From Bifidobacterium angulatum DSM 20098 = JCM 7096 (GTDB lineage Bacteria > Actinomycetota > Actinomycetes > Actinomycetales > Bifidobacteriaceae), in NCBI RefSeq assembly GCF_001025155.1, contig NZ_AP012322.1:1178001-1242000 (forward strand): DNA of 64,000 nt. Direction: 5' to 3'. Numbering within the stretch: position 1 is the stretch's first letter; the number at the start of each line of letters is the position of its first letter. This document shows, piece by piece, positions 28,443 to 36,761 of the stretch. The translations under genes were made by a program, and so were the position numbers. Under the pieces are notes generated by a model. That model ran no database searches, was not told the origin of the DNA, and was given only the letters and a program-made list of their open reading frames with translations.

Positions 28443-29872
28443 TCGCCTTTCTTCGATTGACGTTCCTGCCTACGGGCCTTCATCGCAGCAAGCCATTCAG
28501 GGGTGAACGCCTTCATGCTGACGCTTTGCGTACCGTCCTCCAATAGGGCGCGCTCTTCGATTTCAGGTTCTTCCTCGGCATGGTCGCCGGAGGCTTTCCT
28601 GGCGGCGTCCAATGCGGCATAGCGCTTCGACTGGCGGCTGAGCAGCACGCCGGAGAGGGAGGCCGCGACCAGGGATGCGAGCAGTACGCCGAATCGCGCT
28701 TCGGCGGATAGTTCCGGATTCTTATAGGCCAGGGATGCAATCAGGAACGATACGGTGAAGCCGATGCCGCAGGAGCAGGCGGCCGGGAACAGGTCGCGCA
28801 CGCGCAGTCCCTTCGGCATTTTCAGCCCGCCCACGTGTGTGCTCAGCCATGCCACGAGCATAATGCCCACCGGCTTGCCGACCACCAATGCCACGATGAT
28901 GCCCACCACTACCGGCGAGACGACCAGTGCAAGGGTAAGCGATTCGAAGTGCACGCCGGTGGCGAACAGCGCGAAGATCGGCAGTGCCACGAGTGCGGAC
29001 AATGGTTGGAGCTTATCATGGTAGCGTGCCGCGCGTGGTGTTTTCTCACCGTAGATTTCACGTGACGGCGTGAGCAGACCGACCAGCACGCCGGCCAAGG
29101 TGGGGTGTACGCCGGCTTCGAACATCATCACCCAGGCGAGTATGCCCACGATTCCGGCCACGATCCATGGAATACGCTTCAAACGCACCAGGAACGCCCA
29201 AGCTGCGGCGCATACGGCGATGCCAATGAACCAGTACCATGCGTTCAGTGAGGAGAAGAACAGGGCGATCAGCACGATGGCGAGCAGATCGTCCACGGTG
29301 GCGAGGGTCATGAGGAACGCACGGATCGAACCGGGCAATGCCTTGGCGAACAAGGCCAGTACTGCCAGGGAGAATGCGATGTCCGTGGCCGTTGGAACCG
29401 CCCACCCTTGGGCGATGGCCGAATACGAGTACACTTCGCCGGACGCGATGGTTTCCAGACCGGGCCCGGGGGGCGCGAAACGCGCGAACAGAGCCGTTAC
29501 CGCAAGGAACAGCACCGGAGGAACCATCATGCCGCCCACGGCGCACAGCATAGGCACCGCGGCCGCCTTGGGATTGGCCAGGGAGCCGGTGGTAAGCTCC
29601 TGCTTCAAATCAAGCCCTACCATCAGGAAGAACACCGTCAGCAAGCCGTCCTGAGCCCAATGGCCGATCGGAAGGTCGATGTTCGTGCGCGGAATGGCGA
29701 TATGCGTTTCCGCGATCGTTTCGAACAGATGCGCGGTGGCTGGCAGATTCGCCAGGATCAGGCCTGCAAGTGCAAAGCCAAGCATGATCAGGCCGGAAAG
29801 TCGATCCGATGCGGCAACTCGCCTAACTCCCATCCAGAATCTATTCGGTGTGCGCACTTGTGTTTCGGCCAT
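28439..29872 (-). CDS. nhaA: Na+/H+ antiporter NhaA
   Basis: This 477-residue integral membrane protein exchanges Na+ for H+. It has about twelve hydrophobic segments, the pore motif WAVPTATDIAFSLAVLALF and the ion-binding pair in LATVDDLLAIVLIALFF (the two Asp that align with E. coli Asp163-Asp164). The N-terminal part DGLLTVFFLMVGLDLKQEL is also typical. A charged cytoplasmic tail of about 50 residues extends beyond the family core. AAGGAGAGCCG precedes the ATG. In gut bifidobacteria such antiporters are linked to bile and salt tolerance, which is family knowledge rather than something shown here. Confidence 0.93.
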   Translation of the reverse strand: MAETQVRTPNRFWMGVRRVAASDRLSGLIMLGFALAGLILANLPATAHLFETIAETHIAIPRTNIDLPIGHWAQDGLLTVFFLMVGLDLKQELTTGSLANPKAAAVPMLCAVGGMMVPPVLFLAVTALFARFAPPGPGLETIASGEVYSYSAIAQGWAVPTATDIAFSLAVLALFAKALPGSIRAFLMTLATVDDLLAIVLIALFFSSLNAWYWFIGIAVCAAAWAFLVRLKRIPWIVAGIVGILAWVMMFEAGVHPTLAGVLVGLLTPSREIYGEKTPRAARYHDKLQPLSALVALPIFALFATGVHFESLTLALVVSPVVVGIIVALVVGKPVGIMLVAWLSTHVGGLKMPKGLRVRDLFPAACSCGIGFTVSFLIASLAYKNPELSAEARFGVLLASLVAASLSGVLLSRQSKRYAALDAARKASGDHAEEEPEIEERALLEDGTQSVSMKAFTPEWLAAMKARRQERQSKKGE

Positions 29873-30030
29873 CGGCTCTCCTTACCACCATGCCGCGCTG
29901 TACCGGCATGGCTGTTGTATATGTTCACATACACACTATCGAACGATTATGAACGACTTATGCCCTGAGCATCACCCGTGAGACAGCCGTGTATCATGTG
30001 ACGAACGCGCCGACGAATCGGCGGATATAA

Positions 30031-30056
30031 GAAAACCTCGCTGCAATACAGCGAGG
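30031..30056 (-). terminator. Terminator of the tRNA-Arg cluster
   Basis: CCTCGCTG at 30036-30043 pairs with CAGCGAGG at 30049-30056. Read on the minus strand, the stem is followed by TTTTC, so it ends the three-tRNA transcript 8 bp after the last tRNA. Confidence 0.88.
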
Positions 30057-30063
30057 ACTCAAG

Positions 30064-30137
30064 TGCGCGAGACAGGATTCGAACCTGCGACCTGCTGATC
30101 CGTAGTCAGCTGCTCTAATCCGCTGGGCTACTCGCGC
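30064..30137 (-). tRNA. tRNA-Arg(ACG), copy 3 of 3 in transcription order
   Basis: A 74-nt cloverleaf on the minus strand: acceptor GCGCGAG/CTCGCGC, anticodon stem GCTGA/TCAGC with loop CTACGGA giving anticodon ACG (inosine-modified in vivo), and T loop GTTCGAATC. CCA is not encoded. It is identical to the two copies upstream. Confidence 0.95.
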
Positions 30138-30175
30138 AACGTCATCTTCTTTCACCACGTGATGACCCGTGGTAG

Positions 30176-30249
30176 TGCGCGAGACAGGATTCGAACCTGC
30201 GACCTGCTGATCCGTAGTCAGCTGCTCTAATCCGCTGGGCTACTCGCGC
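30176..30249 (-). tRNA. tRNA-Arg(ACG), copy 2 of 3
   Basis: Identical in sequence to its neighbours and offset by exactly 112 bp from each. The 38-bp spacer is also identical, so the repeat unit includes spacer and gene. Confidence 0.95.
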
Positions 30250-30287
30250 AACGTCATCTTCTTTCACCACGTGATGACCCGTGGTAG

Positions 30288-30361
30288 TGCGCGAGACAGG
30301 ATTCGAACCTGCGACCTGCTGATCCGTAGTCAGCTGCTCTAATCCGCTGGGCTACTCGCGC
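30288..30361 (-). tRNA. tRNA-Arg(ACG), copy 1 of 3
   Basis: First copy in transcription order, same 74-nt sequence with anticodon ACG and no encoded CCA. The sequence upstream (30362 onward) differs from the spacer between copies, marking the edge of the tandem array. Confidence 0.95.
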
Positions 30362-30554
30362 AACATTGTTCTTTCAAACAACTCGACTTATATTACCCAT
30401 TTCTTTTCATATTGCAACTACGGCATGTCGCGCGTGTCGGACATCCGGCATTCCGTATACAACGCAACACGCTTTTGCACTATCCGATGCGTCAATGCAA
30501 CCGACCATCCCAAACCACCGGCAGCGAGGCGACCTTCGACGTCAACGGTTTGGA

Positions 30555-31889
30555 TCATTCCACCGCGCGCAGGCTTGGCAAGGACTGGGTGTCCACATTC
30601 TCCTCGTCGCAGACGATGCGTGGCCTGCCACCGCCATCGACCGCATCGCCATCCACAATCACTTCGACCACATGATTCATGCTGGGCAGCTGGAACATCG
30701 TGTCCTGCAACGTGCGCTCGATGATCGAGCGCAATCCTCGCGCGCCCGTCCCCTGCCGTATTGCCGTGCGGGCTATGGCCGCAACCGCATCATCGGTGAA
30801 GGTAAGCGTCACGCCGTCCACTGCGAACAGTTTCATATACTGCTTGACCAAGGCGTTCGACGGCTGGGTGAGCACCGCAGCCAAATCGTCCTCCTTCAGT
30901 TCCTGCAACACGCTGACCACCGGCAGGCGGCCAATGAACTCGGGCAACAGGCCGAATTCCGCCAAGTCGTCGGCACACACCTGCTGCAGCAGCTCTCCGT
31001 CGGGCACCTCGTGATCATGCCATTTGGCGCCGAAGCCGCTTTCCCTTGCTCCCAGGCGATTCTTGATGATGTCGGTGAGCCCTACGAAGGCTCCGCCGCA
31101 GATGAACAGAATCCCCCGCGTATTGATCTGAATGGTCTCCTGCTCACGGTGCTTGCGCGACCCCTCGGCGGGCACTGACGCGATGGTTCCCTCCAAGATC
31201 TTAAGCAGCGCCTGCTGCACCCCTTCCCCGGAGACATCACGCGTAATGGAGGTGTTCTCCCCCGACTTACGCGCGATTTTATCGATCTCGTCGATATAGA
31301 CGATGCCATGTTCGGCCTTCGACACGTCGCCATCAGCGGCCTGCAGCAAACGCTGCAGCACGGTCTCCACATCATCACCCACATAACCCGCCTCGGTGAG
31401 CGTGGTGGCGTCCGTGATGACGAACGGCACGTTCATCACCTTGGCAAGAGTCTGGGCAAGATAGGTCTTGCCCACACCGGTGGGCCCCAGCAGCAGAATG
31501 TTCGATTTGGCCACCTGCACATCGCGCAGCGGATCGGACGCGGCGTCTTCGCCACCCGCGGGAGCGACCTGACTCGCAGCCTCGCGCAGTTCCATATTGA
31601 CGCGTTTGTAATGATTGTATACGGCCACGGAAAGCGCCCGCTTGGCCGTCTGCTGCCCGATGACGTACCGATCGAGATAATCATTGATTTGCATGGGCTT
31701 GGGCAGAGTGAGCGCGTTGACTTCAACGTCTTTGATGCGCTCGTCGGAAATGATGCTTACGCATAGTTCGATGCATTCGTCGCAGATGGCGGCGCCCTGC
31801 CCTGTTACAAGTTTGCGTACCTGATGTTCGGTTTTGCCGCAGAACGTGCACTTCGGTACTTCGTCGTTATAGTCCACCACGCGTCCCAT
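30555..31889 (-). CDS. clpX: ATP-dependent Clp protease ATP-binding subunit ClpX
   Basis: This 444-residue AAA+ unfoldase feeds proteins to ClpP. The N-terminal zinc domain ([14 protein letters not shown] with a later CDEC), Walker A GPTGVGKT, pore loop GYVGDD, Walker [12 protein letters not shown], sensor motif [12 protein letters not shown] and the second pore loop GSRKHRE are all present. AGGAGG precedes the ATG. It follows clpP2 by 134 bp with a hairpin between them, so it may be partly independent of the clpP transcript. The C-terminal tail beyond the AAA core is short and acidic. Confidence 0.96.
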   Translation of the reverse strand: MGRVVDYNDEVPKCTFCGKTEHQVRKLVTGQGAAICDECIELCVSIISDERIKDVEVNALTLPKPMQINDYLDRYVIGQQTAKRALSVAVYNHYKRVNMELREAASQVAPAGGEDAASDPLRDVQVAKSNILLLGPTGVGKTYLAQTLAKVMNVPFVITDATTLTEAGYVGDDVETVLQRLLQAADGDVSKAEHGIVYIDEIDKIARKSGENTSITRDVSGEGVQQALLKILEGTIASVPAEGSRKHREQETIQINTRGILFICGGAFVGLTDIIKNRLGARESGFGAKWHDHEVPDGELLQQVCADDLAEFGLLPEFIGRLPVVSVLQELKEDDLAAVLTQPSNALVKQYMKLFAVDGVTLTFTDDAVAAIARTAIRQGTGARGLRSIIERTLQDTMFQLPSMNHVVEVIVDGDAVDGGGRPRIVCDEENVDTQSLPSLRAVE

Positions 31890-31935
31890 GCGACCTCCTG
31901 CGAAAACGCGAATCGGTTACAGTCCCATCAAACAC

Positions 31936-31968
31936 CATACCCCCGCCCATATCTTGGGCAGGGGTATG
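31936..31968 (-). terminator. Hairpin between clpP2 and clpX
   Basis: CATACCCC at 31936-31943 pairs with GGGGTATG at 31961-31968, continuing as GCCCA/TGGGC after one mismatch. Only a weak TTT follows on the minus strand, so it is probably a partial terminator or an mRNA-processing site between clpP2 and clpX. Confidence 0.5.
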
Positions 31969-32023
31969 ATTCCGGATCGCCGCGTGGCGGAACGTGCCGG
32001 GCACGCCCTACCGCCGGCGGCTG

Positions 32024-32671
32024 TCACTGACGATGTTCGAGCACTTCGTCGACAATGCCGTATTCCTTCGCCTCCGAAGCGGTGAGGAAGGTGTCGACCT
32101 CGATGTCCTTGCGGATGCGCTCGACAGGCTGGCCGGTATGCTTGGCCAGCGTATTCTCGAGCCATTCGCGCATGCGCAGCATCTCGCGGGCCTGGATCTC
32201 GATTTCGGTGGCCTTGCCGAAACCCTGGTCGATGGCCGGCTGATGAATCAGCACGCGGGCATTCGGCAGCATCAGACGCTTGCCTTCGGCGCCTGCAGCC
32301 AGAAGAATGGCGGCGGCGGATGCGGCCTGGCCAAGGCACACGGTCTGCACGTCGGGCTTGATGTACTGCATGGTGTCGTAAATGGCCGTCATCGCGGTCA
32401 TCGAGCCGCCCGGAGAGTTGATGTACATCATCACGTCACGGTTCGGGTCCTGGCTTTCCAGCACCAGCAGCTGCGCCATGATGTCGTCCGCGGACGTGTC
32501 GTCCACCTGCACGCCCAGGAAGATGATGCGGTCCTCGAACAGTCTTGAGTAGGCGTCCATGGTCTTCATGCCATACGGCGTCTTCTCGCTGAACTGCGGC
32601 ATAACGTAACGGTTGGTCGGTCCGGCAAGACGCTGGGCGCGTGCTACGAACCGTGCTTCTTCGCTAGCCAT
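32024..32671 (-). CDS. clpP2: ATP-dependent Clp protease proteolytic subunit ClpP2
   Basis: This 215-residue serine protease subunit has the nucleophile Ser in GQAASAAAILLAAG, catalytic His in ARVLIHQP and Asp downstream. Actinobacteria use mixed ClpP1-ClpP2 tetradecamers. ATG 32671 is chosen because GGAG lies seven bases before it; a GTG at 32677 overlapping the clpP1 stop has no usable site. The end of clpP1 is three bases away, so the two are coupled. Confidence 0.94.
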   Translation of the reverse strand: MASEEARFVARAQRLAGPTNRYVMPQFSEKTPYGMKTMDAYSRLFEDRIIFLGVQVDDTSADDIMAQLLVLESQDPNRDVMMYINSPGGSMTAMTAIYDTMQYIKPDVQTVCLGQAASAAAILLAAGAEGKRLMLPNARVLIHQPAIDQGFGKATEIEIQAREMLRMREWLENTLAKHTGQPVERIRKDIEVDTFLTASEAKEYGIVDEVLEHRQ

Positions 32672-32673
32672 GT

Positions 32674-33288
<615 letters not shown>

Positions 33289-33499
33289 GCTCTCCATTCG
33301 AATTACATATTCTTCAACATTTCTCAGACTACCGCCCCGAAGAGACGGACGGCTATTTTTTCGCCCTTTTGCCCTTATTTCAGCTCCCCGCGTACCCTAT
33401 GCGGCCATATTCACCAATATTCACACGAACAAAGGCCAATCCCGTACCCCGAGCCTGTGCAGCAGGCAGTATCGAAAACGCCGAAACAAAGGAGCCGGC

Positions 33500-33613
33500 A
33501 TGGCACAGCAGGAAACCCCCAGCAACACGATGAGCTTCATCGACCAGTTGAAGCCGATGGTGCAGATCCAGGAGGAGGCCACCTTCTCCCGCACGGTGAT
33601 GAGCGTCGAGCTT
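33500..33613 (+). pseudogene. Truncated 5' end of an unrecognised gene
   Basis: AAAGGAG followed at good spacing by ATG 33500 opens a frame that looks coding for about 38 codons (it contains MSFIDQLKPMVQIQEEATFS). It then runs straight into the antisense of the ECF gene at 33614, where resemblance to normal coding ends. The most likely reading is that a deletion removed the rest of this gene and the downstream part of the ECF operon. I do not recognise the family. Confidence 0.4.
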
Positions 33614-34351
33614 TTACGCGGCCGACGTATCGCCGCGTGCCGCGCGGCCGGATGCCAATCTGTCCAATGCGCCGGTTTTGGCGAGCGCCACATACAGGAA
33701 CCAGCTTGCCATGCCGGCGATCACCATGCCGCCGATCACCTCGCAGATCATATGCGTGATGCCGCGTGGGCTCAACAGCGAGACACCCGCATACCGGAAC
33801 AGCAGCAGGTATATGCCGTATTCCACGCCGGTAAGCGCCCCTCCCGCAATGGCGAGCGGCAGCGTGAAGCTACGGTAGCGTGCAACGGCAAAGGGAATCT
33901 CCGAACATGCCCCCTGCAGCATCGCGGAAATCACCACGAATCCGAATGCGTACTGATTGCCGATCACCATTTCCGCGAACGAGCCGACCAGATTGACATA
34001 GATGGCGGCGCCGGGTTTGCGAATCACCAGCACCGCAAACACGCCCGAGGCATACCAGATTGCGTGGAACAGGCTGGCCAATCCCGGTAGGATCGCGCCC
34101 AGCAGCGAGGAGAGCACGGGATATATAAAGTTGAAGCCTTGGAAAATCACACCGCAGGCCACGCCAACGGCCGCACCGACGGCAATATCGGCTGGAGTCC
34201 AACGCAGGTACGCACCGCCCACAGCGCCACGATTTTTCCGATCGTCACCACGCCTGTTCCCGCGACCGTCGTCTCCGCGTGCCGCAGGGCTGTTTCCGCT
34301 CGCCGGTGTTCCTTGATAACTCGATGATGTGTTGGACGATTGTGCAGACAT
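33614..34351 (-). CDS. YkoE-like ECF transporter S component (thiamine-precursor type)
   Basis: This 245-residue membrane protein has about six hydrophobic segments after a hydrophilic Ser/Arg-rich N-terminus of 45 residues. LRWTPADIAVGAAVGVACG, VIRKPGAAIYVNLVGSFAEM and NQYAFGFVVISAMLQGACSE match the YkoE family of substrate-binding subunits for thiamine or hydroxymethylpyrimidine uptake. YkoE genes are normally followed by the ATPase (YkoD) and T component (YkoC). Here neither is present, and a truncated frame abuts the stop. The S component would have to borrow an energising module or is non-functional. GGGGAG precedes the ATG at 34351. No thiamine-pyrophosphate riboswitch core is visible upstream. 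Confidence 0.8.
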   Translation of the reverse strand: MSAQSSNTSSSYQGTPASGNSPAARGDDGRGNRRGDDRKNRGAVGGAYLRWTPADIAVGAAVGVACGVIFQGFNFIYPVLSSLLGAILPGLASLFHAIWYASGVFAVLVIRKPGAAIYVNLVGSFAEMVIGNQYAFGFVVISAMLQGACSEIPFAVARYRSFTLPLAIAGGALTGVEYGIYLLLFRYAGVSLLSPRGITHMICEVIGGMVIAGMASWFLYVALAKTGALDRLASGRAARGDTSAA

Positions 34352-34578
34352 ACGGCACTCCCCGTTCCTGATGTCGGCCACGCACAGCAGTGATCCATGG
34401 GTTGATACGAACAGGCACAAGCCACACTCGGCATACGCGAATGTCCGTTTCCCCAGTGCCCCTTGACCTGCGTGGCACGGGCGGGAGCACCGCCGACCAC
34501 TATACACACCGGTTCAACACAACCGTCCATTTCCGCCGACGCCCGCCGATACCGGTTTGTGTTCAATAACTTACCGAT
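34352..34578. other. Leader region of the ECF gene, no gene seen
   Basis: These 227 bp upstream of the ECF start hold no convincing reading frame. I looked for riboswitch cores (TPP, cobalamin) on the minus strand and found none. The decayed gene described next begins beyond it. Confidence 0.4.
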
Positions 34579-34822
34579 TCATATCGTCGCGTTTTGTGGC
34601 GAATCATCGCAATCGCCCACTTGTTCATGCTTGGTGAGCTTACATACGCACTGTTCAAGTTCACGCACACGCTGCTCAAGTCGAACGATGCGAAGTGCCT
34701 GCGAGACAATAAGCATGTCACGGGGATCGCCGGCATCGGAATCGGCGATTGCCTCCGGCTTGTGATCATGCGGCTTATCGGGTACAGGCCTCCGAACCTG
34801 TTTGCACCAACGATAAAATTCA
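34579..34822 (-). pseudogene. Decayed gene for a small coiled-coil protein
   Basis: On the minus strand a frame of about 80 codons ending at TGA 34579-34581 looks coding. It begins AEFYRWCKQVRRPVPDKP, becomes acidic and then forms the heptad-like SQALRIVRLEQRVRELEQC. It opens just after an in-frame stop and has no start codon with a ribosome binding site; the first ATG is internal. I read it as the 3' remnant of a gene whose 5' part is lost. I do not recognise the family. Confidence 0.4.
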
Positions 34823-34913
34823 GCTCACCAAGAAATGGGGCATAGGGGGAATGTTTTGCAATCGTAAGCAAATACTGCAATCACTTGGAATTTCCAATGC
34901 AATACATACAAAT

Positions 34914-34940
34914 AAGACCCCTTGCAATGCAAGAGGCCTT
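34914..34940 (-). terminator. Terminator of the tRNA-Ala pair
   Basis: Bases 34914-34925 pair with 34929-34940 with two mismatches around an AAT loop. On the minus strand the stem is followed by a T-rich tail, 13 bp past the second tRNA. Confidence 0.65.
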
Positions 34941-34953
34941 CATTCATAATCTG

Positions 34954-35026
34954 TGGAGCTAAGGGGATTCGAACCCCTGACCCTCTCCATGCCATGGAGA
35001 TGCGCTACCAGCTGCGCCATAGCCCC
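34954..35026 (-). tRNA. tRNA-Ala(GGC), second copy
   Basis: A 73-nt cloverleaf with acceptor GGGGCTA/TAGCTCC, anticodon stem TCTCC/GGAGA and loop ATGGCAT giving GGC, and T arm AGGGGTTCGAATCCCCT. CCA is not encoded. Confidence 0.95.
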
Positions 35027-35102
35027 GTTTTCATTTATCTGACCCGGCGAGCGAACACGCCCGACCGAATCAGGGAGAGATACTCAATCAAGCACCTCAT
35101 CG

Positions 35103-35175
35103 TGGAGCTAAGGGGATTCGAACCCCTGACCCTCTCCATGCCATGGAGATGCGCTACCAGCTGCGCCATAGCCCC
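35103..35175 (-). tRNA. tRNA-Ala(GGC), first copy
   Basis: Identical 73-nt sequence to the copy 149 bp downstream; the spacers differ, so this is an older duplication than the tRNA-Arg array. CCA is not encoded. Confidence 0.95.
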
Positions 35176-35320
35176 GTTTTCATTTATCCGTTCTTTGCGA
35201 ACCTCGTACACAATACGACGGAATGTCTGAATATGCAAGCAAGGCGTGTCACAAGCCCCAATAAGAGGCAAATTTTCGTTGGAATTCCGCCGTTTTCACG
35301 CGACACGCCGAGTATATGAC

Positions 35321-35348
35321 AAAGGCTGACGATACACACTCGTCAGCC
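35321..35348 (-). terminator. Terminator of the phosphoglycerate-mutase-like gene
   Basis: GGCTGACGA at 35324-35332 pairs with TCGTCAGCC at 35340-35348. The minus-strand product ends in TTTG. It lies about 50 bp past the stop at 35401. Confidence 0.75.
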
Positions 35349-35400
35349 CTGTATCCAGCACTCGATTGTCCTGCCATGGCATAACGCCATGCCAGGCATC

Positions 35401-36099
35401 TCAGCGTTCGCGCTCCCACTCGTCTGTGTCGGCAATGGCCGGCCCATGGTTGTAATCCATCAAGCGCCATCGCAAGCCGCCATCGGCGGTATCCATCGGA
35501 AGCAGCCTCACCCAGTGCGCGTTATTCATCGAGAGCACACTGGCGAAGGTCGGATCCACACGATCAAGCCCCAATAAGGTCTGCAACGTCTGGGAAATCC
35601 ACGCACCATGGGAGAAGATGTACAAATCGGTGTCATCCCCCGCACGCGTTGACCAGTCGTTGATCGCTGCAACGCCACGCTCCCCCACGGCGCTTTTCGC
35701 TTCGGCACCGTACTTCATTTCGCCGTCCTTATGGTCGACCCAGAGTTTGAAATCCTCGGGGTAACGTTCAGCCAGCTCGTCGACCGCATGCCCATCCCAT
35801 TCGCCGAAGCTGCGCTCACGCACACGAGGATCCGGATGCAATTCGGCCCCGCCCAGCACGTCGGCAAACGCCTGCGCGGTGGCGCGCGCACGCCCGAGAT
35901 CGGAGCAGACGATCAGCTGGCGACTTACCTGAGGACGTCTGTCCACATACAGGTCCTTCAGGGCAAGAGCCGTTTGCTTGACCTGCCACTGGCCTACGGC
36001 ATCCAGCGGAATATCCACCTGGCCCTGCAAACGATGCGCCGCATTGTAGGAGGTACGCCCATGACGGACAAGGAAAATGGAACGAACGTGTTGTGGCAT
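35401..36099 (-). CDS. Histidine phosphatase (phosphoglycerate-mutase-like)
   Basis: This 232-residue protein has the phosphohistidine motif FLVRHGRTSYNAAHRLQG near the N-terminus, the acid/base region RERSFGEWDG and the second His in LYIFSHGAWISQTL. It belongs to the cofactor-dependent mutase superfamily, but similar small members are broad phosphatases, and the neighbourhood beside rsfS is where actinobacteria keep such a gene. AGAAGGATTTTC precedes the ATG at 36099. A hairpin separates it from rsfS, so its level may differ from the upstream genes. Confidence 0.85.
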   Translation of the reverse strand: MPQHVRSIFLVRHGRTSYNAAHRLQGQVDIPLDAVGQWQVKQTALALKDLYVDRRPQVSRQLIVCSDLGRARATAQAFADVLGGAELHPDPRVRERSFGEWDGHAVDELAERYPEDFKLWVDHKDGEMKYGAEAKSAVGERGVAAINDWSTRAGDDTDLYIFSHGAWISQTLQTLLGLDRVDPTFASVLSMNNAHWVRLLPMDTADGGLRWRLMDYNHGPAIADTDEWERER

Positions 36100-36145
36100 G
36101 AAAATCCTTCTTATCGTATGGTTCGGTAACAAAATATACACAGTA

Positions 36146-36212
36146 AGGGGCCTGCGGGTGCGAACCCGCTGCGCACGATACGCATGCTATTGGTTCACGC
36201 CCGCAGGCCCCT
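36146..36212 (-). terminator. Long hairpin between rsfS and the phosphatase gene
   Basis: AGGGGCCTGCGGG at 36146-36158 pairs with CCCGCAGGCCCCT at 36200-36212, with further internal pairing. Minus-strand bases after the stem are TTACTGTG, so it is probably a terminator or attenuator for the rsfS transcript. Confidence 0.65.
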
Positions 36213-36241
36213 GTTCCATCATGAAGTCACACGGCTATGGC

Positions 36242-36658
36242 TCATTCGGCGTTGGAATCATCCGTACCGGCATCGACGGCGCTGGTTTCCGGATGTTCAA
36301 GCTGCAGGTCGATCTGCGGGCAGTCGCGCCAGAGTCGTTCCAGGTTATAGAACCCACGAGACTCAGTGTGCATCACATGAATCACATAGTCGCCGTAGTC
36401 GAGCAGCACCCACTGGCCTTCCGTCAGACCCTCGCGTTCACGCGGCTGGCGCTTGCCGCACTTCAGATACAGATCGCGTTCGATCTCTTCGGCGACCGCA
36501 AGCACCTGGCGTTCGTTGGACGCGGTGGCGACCATCATGATGTCGGTGATACCGAGAGGCACGGTCACGTCGAATGCAACGATGTCGGTGGCCTTCATAC
36601 GGTCGGCGGCAGCCGCGGCAACACGGATATCGTCGATGGAAGATTGCAAAGCTGGCAT
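36242..36658 (-). CDS. rsfS: Ribosome silencing factor RsfS
   Basis: This 138-residue protein of the RsfS/Iojap family binds ribosomal protein uL14 and keeps subunits apart under starvation. Family segments are KATDIVAFDVTVPLGITD, YGDYVIHVMHTESRGFY and LERLWRDCPQID. The last 20 residues are an acidic extension. It follows glmU by about 100 bp in the same direction. Confidence 0.92.
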   Translation of the reverse strand: MPALQSSIDDIRVAAAAADRMKATDIVAFDVTVPLGITDIMMVATASNERQVLAVAEEIERDLYLKCGKRQPREREGLTEGQWVLLDYGDYVIHVMHTESRGFYNLERLWRDCPQIDLQLEHPETSAVDAGTDDSNAE

Positions 36659-36761
36659 GGGTATCCTTCCCGTTTATTCGATTCCTGCTGTATGCAGCAG
36701 TGTATATGGTGAGGCGAATGAATCAGCGGACCTTGCGGGCCCTACATGTCTAGTCGAAAGC

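Noticed and set aside
30064..30361. CRISPR-like array with a regular 112-bp period
   Set aside because: The repeat unit is a complete tRNA-Arg gene and the spacers are identical, not unique.
33300..33499. ClgR-type operator upstream of clpP1
   Set aside because: CGC and GCG half-sites occur but with the wrong spacing.
34352..34500. TPP or cobalamin riboswitch upstream of the YkoE-like gene
   Set aside because: The conserved cores (for example CTGAGA with ACCTGATC for TPP) are absent on the relevant strand.
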